From positions 1 through 10,395 of the forward strand of contig JAEUIX010000074.1 in assembly GCA_016794945.1 (NCBI GenBank): a DNA stretch of 10,395 nucleotides. The letters are read 5' to 3'. The notes beneath the pieces were generated by a model, which did no database searches, had not been told where the DNA came from, and saw nothing but the letters and a program-made list of their open reading frames with translations. The position numbers were made by a program, and so were the translations under genes. Of the stretch, positions 6,890 to 10,395 are shown piece after piece. The stretch's first letter is position 1, and each line of letters starts with the position of its first letter. Source of the DNA: Phycisphaerae bacterium. Lineage in GTDB: Bacteria > Planctomycetota > Phycisphaerae > Phycisphaerales > UBA1924.

Positions 6890-7390
6890 ATGACCGGCGC
6901 GTTCATCCGCCCAGCCACGCCCGCCGACCTGCCGGCCATGCTCGGCTACATCCGCGAACTGGCCGCCTGGGAGGGCCGCCCCGAAGCCGCCACCGCCACC
7001 GTCCCGCGGTTGCACGCGCTGCTCTTCGGCCCGCGGCCCCACGCCGAGGCCTACATCCTCACCGACCCCGCCTCCGGCGACCCCGTCGGCTACGCCTGGA
7101 TCATCACCCTCACCTCCACCTTCACCGCCGACACCCGCCTCTACCTCGAGGACCTCTACATCTCCTCCGCCGCGCGCGGCAAGGGCCTCGGCCGCCGCTT
7201 CATGGCCTGGCTCTCCCGGCTGGCCCAGTCCCGCGGCTGCGCCGGCGTCGACTGGAGCGTCGTCGAGGGCAACACCCGCGCCATCGCCTTCTACGAGCGA
7301 CTCGGCGCCGTCCGCCAGTCCGGCGCGCACCGCTACCGCCTCGCCGGCGACGCCCTCGACGAGCTCGCCGCCGAAAACCCCTCCGAGTGA
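6890..7390 (+). CDS. GNAT-family N-acetyltransferase, similar to diamine/spermidine acetyltransferases
   Basis: The 166-residue product is a single GNAT domain that would transfer acetyl from acetyl-CoA to an amine. It starts FIRPATPADLPAM (5-17), has LYLEDLYISSAARGKGLGRR (84-103) with the acetyl-CoA pyrophosphate-binding RGKGLG loop (96-101), DWSVVEGN (121-128), and AIAFYERLGA (131-140) carrying the general-acid-type Tyr135. The LEDLYI...RGKG block, W-S-V and the FYERLGA end resemble the SAT1/SAT2-like branch (thialysine, polyamine or small amine acetyltransferases), but the substrate cannot be assigned. It is cytoplasmic. ATG 6890 lies 25 nt after the DUF1080 stop; no Shine-Dalgarno or TANNNT hexamer precedes it, consistent with second place in an operon. 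The functional link to DUF1080 is unclear. Confidence 0.86.
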   Translation: MTGAFIRPATPADLPAMLGYIRELAAWEGRPEAATATVPRLHALLFGPRPHAEAYILTDPASGDPVGYAWIITLTSTFTADTRLYLEDLYISSAARGKGLGRRFMAWLSRLAQSRGCAGVDWSVVEGNTRAIAFYERLGAVRQSGAHRYRLAGDALDELAAENPSE

Positions 7391-7413
7391 GCCACCTGGG
7401 CTTCCCACGCGGT

Positions 7414-7419
7414 TACCAT
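7414..7419 (+). promoter_or_regulatory. Predicted -10 element of the ion-channel gene (TACCAT)
   Basis: TACCAT lies in the 57-nt gap after the GNAT gene, identical to the rplU hexamer. It predicts a start near 7426 and a leader of about 22 nt that includes the Shine-Dalgarno at 7436. No clear -35 is visible. Confidence 0.45.
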
Positions 7420-7435
7420 CACCGCGTCCGCACGC

Positions 7436-7441
7436 GAGGGG
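7436..7441 (+). promoter_or_regulatory. Shine-Dalgarno of the ion-channel gene (GAGGGG)
   Basis: GAGGGG is followed by 6 nt and then ATG 7448, which fixes the start. It is the second of only two clear Shine-Dalgarno sequences in the window. Confidence 0.7.
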
Positions 7442-7447
7442 TCAGCC

Positions 7448-8230
7448 ATGCTCCAACGATTCGTCGACAGCCGCCCCTTCCAGGGCGGCGTGCTCCTGGT
7501 CATCCTCCTCAACGCCGTCCTGCTCGGCTGGGAGACCTACCGCCCCTCCCCGGCCATCTCCGCCGCGCTCACCGCCTGCCTCTGGCTCTTCGTCGCCGAG
7601 CTCGCTGTCAAGATCACCGCCGCCGCGCGCGCCGGCACGATCGGCGCGTTCTTCCGCGACGGCTGGAACATCTTCGACGTCGCCGTCGTCGCCTTGTCGT
7701 TCCTGCCCGACGCCGGGGCCTTCAGCGCGATCCTCCGCGTCGTCCGAGTGCTGCGCGTCTTCCGGCTCGTGCGGGCCGTGCCCGAGCTGCGGCTCATCGT
7801 CACCGTCCTGGGCCGCAGCCTCGTCTCCATGAAGCACATCACCCTGCTGGCCGCCATCGTCTTCTACATCTACGCCGTCATCGGCGTGCACATGTTCGGC
7901 GCCCACCTCAAGGAGTACGCCTCGCTCCACGAGGCCCTGTTCACCCTCTTCCGCGTCCTCACCGGCGACAACTGGACCGACCTGCGCTACGCCATGGCCG
8001 ACAAGCCCTTCGCCTGGAAGGCCACCGCCTACCACGTGTCGTGGATCGTCATCAGCACCTTCCTGCTCATCAACCTCATCGTCGGCGCCGTCATCAACAA
8101 CTACCAGGAGGTCCAGGAGGTCGAACGCGCCCGCCGCGACTCCCTCGACGCCTCCGACGAGCGCATCGCCGAGCTCGTCGGCGAGCTCGACCGGATCCTC
8201 AAGGCCCGCCGTGCCGACCGTTCCGCCTGA
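7448..8230 (+). CDS. Voltage-gated cation channel, bacterial NaChBac/BacNav-like, with a TGDNWTD filter
   Basis: The 260-residue product is one six-helix repeat of the Ion_trans family (PF00520); four copies would assemble into a channel in the inner membrane. S1 is about 12-29, S2 about 40-57 (with Glu51 and Lys55), S3 about 70-86 (NIFDV, Asp77). S4 (95-110) carries Arg97, 100, 103, 106 and 109, every third residue, so it is a full voltage sensor. S5 is about 130-150. The pore helix and filter read FTLFRVLTGDNWTD (165-178), and S6 is 197-218, followed by a charged, probably coiled-coil tail (219-257). In NaChBac the filter is TLESWAS; here Asp174 replaces the ring Glu, and Asp178 adds a second acidic site, as in calcium-selective designs and eukaryotic Cav repeats (TGE-W). 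Ca2+ permeability is therefore inferred, not shown. It is preceded by TACCAT and GAGGGG and converges with the next gene, 18 nt apart. Confidence 0.9.
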   Translation: MLQRFVDSRPFQGGVLLVILLNAVLLGWETYRPSPAISAALTACLWLFVAELAVKITAAARAGTIGAFFRDGWNIFDVAVVALSFLPDAGAFSAILRVVRVLRVFRLVRAVPELRLIVTVLGRSLVSMKHITLLAAIVFYIYAVIGVHMFGAHLKEYASLHEALFTLFRVLTGDNWTDLRYAMADKPFAWKATAYHVSWIVISTFLLINLIVGAVINNYQEVQEVERARRDSLDASDERIAELVGELDRILKARRADRSA

Positions 8231-8248
8231 CGTCCGTGCCCGCCGCGA

Positions 8249-9718
8249 TCAATCCGCCGGCACCAGCCGCACCACCTTGTCCGGCCCGTTCAGCACGATG
8301 TAGATCGTCCCGTCCGGGCCGCACACCACGTCGCGCACGCGCCCCTGGCCGTGGAAGATCTCCTCCCGCTCGACCAGCTTCCCGTCGGCGATGCGCAGCC
8401 GGTCCACATTCGCGCCCGACAGCCCGCCCGCCAGCAGGTCACCCTTCCACTTCGCAAACGCCGGCCCGCGCGCCACGTCCAGCCCGCACGCCCCGATCGA
8501 CGGCAGCCACCGGTAGGCCGGCATCCGCACCGCGCCCCCCGTCTTGGGCGTCCCGCGGGCGCCCATCACCTCGCTCCACGGCGCCCGGAACGGCGCGCCG
8601 CTGTAGTTGATCCCGTACGACACCAGCGGCCACCCGTAGTTCGCGCCCTTCTCGATCTGGTTCAGCTCGTCCCCGCCCCGCGGCCCGTGCTCGGTGTCCC
8701 ACAGCACGCCGTTCAGGTCGAACGCCAGCCCCTGCGGGTTGCGGTGCCCGAAGCTCCACACCTGCTCGTACGTCCCACCGCCGCGCCCCACGAACGGATT
8801 GTCCTTCGGCACGCTCCCGTCGTCGCGCACCCGGTACACCTTGCCGTTCGGACGCTCCAGGTTCTGCGCGTGGTCCATCTGCCCGCGCTCGCCGATGCCG
8901 AAGTACATCAGCCCGGGGTCCTTCGGGTCGAACACGATCCTGCACCCGTAGTGCACGCCCGGCCCCGAGTAGTGCTCCGGTCTGGCCTCGAAGATCACCT
9001 TGTCCTGCGTCCACACCGCCGGCGTCTTGCGCACGTCCAGCTTCCCGCGCAGGATCTTGGTCATCTCCCGCTTGCCGTCCGGCGACGCCTCCGTGCTCGC
9101 CAGGTACACCCACCCGTTCTCTCCGAACTTCGGGTGCACCGCCACGTCCATCAGCCCGCCCTGCCCCCGCGCCGACACCGCCGGCAACCCCTCCACCGGC
9201 GCGCTCAGTTCCCCGTTCTTCCACACCCGCAGCCGCCCCGGCCGCTCCGTCACCAGCATCTCCCCGCTCGGCAGCCAGTCCACCGACCACGGCGTTTCCA
9301 GCCCCCGCTCCACCACCGGCCGCACGCGGTAGCGGTGCAGCGACGTCGTGTACACGCCCTGCCGGTCCGCCTTCGGGCTCCCCACGCGCTTGCGCCACGC
9401 CCGCGCCTGCAGTTCCCGAACCTCCACCACCAGCGCCCAGATCTGCTCATCCTTCAGCGTCTCGCCGAACCCCGGCATCGCCGAGTCCTTCACCCCCTGC
9501 TTGATCGCCTCGAAGAACCGCCGGTCCAGGTCCTGGGCCATCAGCTCGTCGGTCAGCAGCGTCCGCGTCCCCGCGCCGCCGCCCTGGCCCTCCTTGCCGT
9601 GGCACGACAGGCAGTTCCGGCTCCACAGCTCGTCGATCCCCTGCCCGAGCGCCGCCCCCGCGCCCACAACCAACGCCCCCGCCGCCGCCAGCCAACGCAC
9701 CACGCTCTGTGTCCTCAT
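8249..9718 (-). CDS. Secreted cytochrome c-PQQ sugar dehydrogenase fusion
   Basis: The 489-residue product has an export signal (1-25, hydrophobic core LAAAGALVVGAGAALG), then a small cytochrome c domain with heme motif CLSCH (36-40) and probable axial Met81 (SAMPGF). From about 130 a GSDH-family PQQ beta-propeller follows (PF07995): ETPWSVDWLPSGEMLVTERPG (141-161), GGLMDVAVHPKF (188-199), VHYGCRIVFDP (255-265; His256 near the catalytic-base position), HRNPQG (325-330), DTEHGPRGGDELN (341-353) and GANYGWP (358-364). Sugar oxidised at PQQ could pass electrons directly to the fused heme and on to a terminal oxidase, in the periplasm. It is a distant relative of the cytochrome-less gene at 4329-5516. 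ATG 9718 is chosen because it gives a complete signal peptide and TACGAT lies 5 nt upstream; an upstream ATG in the same hexamer region is out of frame. It is divergent from the BtpA-family gene. Confidence 0.9.
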   Translation of the reverse strand: MRTQSVVRWLAAAGALVVGAGAALGQGIDELWSRNCLSCHGKEGQGGGAGTRTLLTDELMAQDLDRRFFEAIKQGVKDSAMPGFGETLKDEQIWALVVEVRELQARAWRKRVGSPKADRQGVYTTSLHRYRVRPVVERGLETPWSVDWLPSGEMLVTERPGRLRVWKNGELSAPVEGLPAVSARGQGGLMDVAVHPKFGENGWVYLASTEASPDGKREMTKILRGKLDVRKTPAVWTQDKVIFEARPEHYSGPGVHYGCRIVFDPKDPGLMYFGIGERGQMDHAQNLERPNGKVYRVRDDGSVPKDNPFVGRGGGTYEQVWSFGHRNPQGLAFDLNGVLWDTEHGPRGGDELNQIEKGANYGWPLVSYGINYSGAPFRAPWSEVMGARGTPKTGGAVRMPAYRWLPSIGACGLDVARGPAFAKWKGDLLAGGLSGANVDRLRIADGKLVEREEIFHGQGRVRDVVCGPDGTIYIVLNGPDKVVRLVPAD

Positions 9719-9723
9719 GTCCC

Positions 9724-9729
9724 ATCGTA
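9724..9729 (-). promoter_or_regulatory. Predicted -10 element of the cytochrome-PQQ fusion gene (TACGAT)
   Basis: On the minus strand TACGAT, preceded by GG, ends 5 nt before ATG 9718; the other cases have 6 nt. No Shine-Dalgarno is present. It lies back to back with the opposite hexamer at 9765-9770. Confidence 0.55.
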
Positions 9730-9764
9730 CCAACCCAGCGCCGCCGGCCCGCCCGCCGGTCGCG

Positions 9765-9770
9765 TATCTT
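9765..9770 (+). promoter_or_regulatory. Predicted -10 element of the BtpA-family gene (TATCTT)
   Basis: TATCTT ends exactly 6 nt before ATG 9777, with no Shine-Dalgarno between. This predicts a leaderless mRNA. Confidence 0.6.
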
Positions 9771-9776
9771 CCGCCC

Positions 9777-10395
9777 ATGCCCCGCGCCCTCCCCTCGCTC
9801 CCGCCCAAGGCCGTCATCGGCATGATCCACCTCCGCGCCCTGCCCGGCTCGCCGGCCGCGCGCGACCCCGTCGACCGCATCGCCCGGCAGGCCGCCGACG
9901 AGGCCCGCCTGCTCGCCCGCGCCGGCTTCGACGCCCTGCTCATCGAGAACATGCACGACGTCCCCTACGTCCCCGGACGCCAGGACCCCGCCGTCGTCGC
10001 CGCCATGACCGCCGCCGCGCTGGCCGTCCGCGCCGCCGCCCCGGCCCTGCCCCTGGGCATCCAGGTCCTGGCCTGCGGCAACCGCGAAGCGATCGCCATC
10101 GCCCTGGCCTCGGGCGCTTCGTTCATCCGCTGCGAGAACTTCGTCTTCGCCCAGATCGCCGACGAAGGCCTCCAGCCCACCGCCGAAGCCGCCGACCTCC
10201 TCCGCTACCGCCGCGCCATCGGCGCCCAGTCCGTCCGCATCTTCTGCGACATCGACAAGAAGCACGCCTCCCACGCCCTCACCGCCGACCTCTCCATCCC
10301 CGCCTGGGCCGAGGCCGCCGAGTTCTTCCGCGCCGACGGCCTCATCGTCACCGGCCTGGCCACCGGCAAACCCGCCGCCGCCGCAGACCTCGCCG
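9777..10395 (+). CDS. BtpA/SgcQ-family protein, cut by the window end
   Basis: The first 206 residues are open to the window edge without a stop. They match the BtpA family (PF03437), a predicted TIM-barrel group that includes cyanobacterial BtpA, needed for photosystem I accumulation, and E. coli SgcQ of a sugar gene cluster. Matching segments are AVIGMIHLRALPGSP (12-26), AGFDALLIENMHDVPY (49-64), PLGIQVLACGNREAIAIALA (91-110), GASFIRCENF, LLRYRRAIGA, FCDIDKKHASH and ADGLIVTGLATGKP near the end. The family is usually ~260-280 residues, so perhaps 60-75 are missing. The molecular activity of the family is unsettled. With no photosynthesis gene nearby, a metabolic role closer to SgcQ seems more likely; that is inference. 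The start is supported by TATCTT 6 nt upstream and by the family-typical start. Divergent from the cytochrome fusion across 58 nt. Confidence 0.88.
   Translation, partial: MPRALPSLPPKAVIGMIHLRALPGSPAARDPVDRIARQAADEARLLARAGFDALLIENMHDVPYVPGRQDPAVVAAMTAAALAVRAAAPALPLGIQVLACGNREAIAIALASGASFIRCENFVFAQIADEGLQPTAEAADLLRYRRAIGAQSVRIFCDIDKKHASHALTADLSIPAWAEAAEFFRADGLIVTGLATGKPAAAADLA

Noticed and set aside
8231..8248. Terminator between the channel and cytochrome-PQQ genes
   Set aside because: The 18-nt convergent gap has no stem with a T-run. The same holds for the 16-nt gap between typA and lpxA.

Overview
The window is a stretch of very GC-rich bacterial chromosome. It carries a Gram-negative outer-membrane gene (lpxA), secreted PQQ-type sugar dehydrogenases and a secreted tandem DUF1080 protein. 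That mix, with very few Shine-Dalgarno sequences, best fits the Planctomycetota, probably a Phycisphaerae-like lineage. This placement is inference from gene content only. No mobile element, CRISPR array, rRNA or tRNA was found.

Layout. Positions 1-335 are AT-richer than the rest and hold no convincing gene. Positions 336-458 (minus strand) look like the last 40 codons of a real protein whose upstream part is missing. At about 456-462 this abuts the body of typA (plus, to 2180), which lacks its N-terminal P-loop, so two unrelated sequences seem joined there. Downstream come lpxA (minus, 2197-3096), rplU with its own promoter, leader and terminator (plus, 3298-3691), and a half-length asparaginase-family gene (minus, 3698-4231). 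Diverging from the latter is a secreted PQQ-type sugar dehydrogenase (plus, 4329-5516), followed by a secreted tandem DUF1080 protein (5560-6864), a GNAT acetyltransferase (6890-7390) and a voltage-gated cation channel (7448-8230). A cytochrome c-PQQ dehydrogenase fusion (minus, 8249-9718) and a BtpA-family gene (plus, 9777 to beyond the window end) complete it.

How the genes fit together. The two PQQ-type dehydrogenases and the tandem DUF1080 protein all carry export signals and could oxidise and cleave sugars outside the cytoplasm. The cytochrome fusion would pass electrons to a respiratory chain. This link is inferred from proximity and family roles. The remaining genes are housekeeping or unrelated.

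Two patterns run across the window. First, six genes that start a transcription unit have a TANNNT hexamer only 5-6 nt before the start codon and no Shine-Dalgarno. This predicts leaderless mRNAs made from -10-only promoters. The two genes with a Shine-Dalgarno (rplU and the channel) have TACCAT further upstream. Second, synonymous codon choice follows strand: plus-strand genes end in C (GTC, CTC, GGC, CCC) and minus-strand genes end in G (GTG, CTG, GGG, CCG). The plus strand is therefore strongly C-rich throughout.
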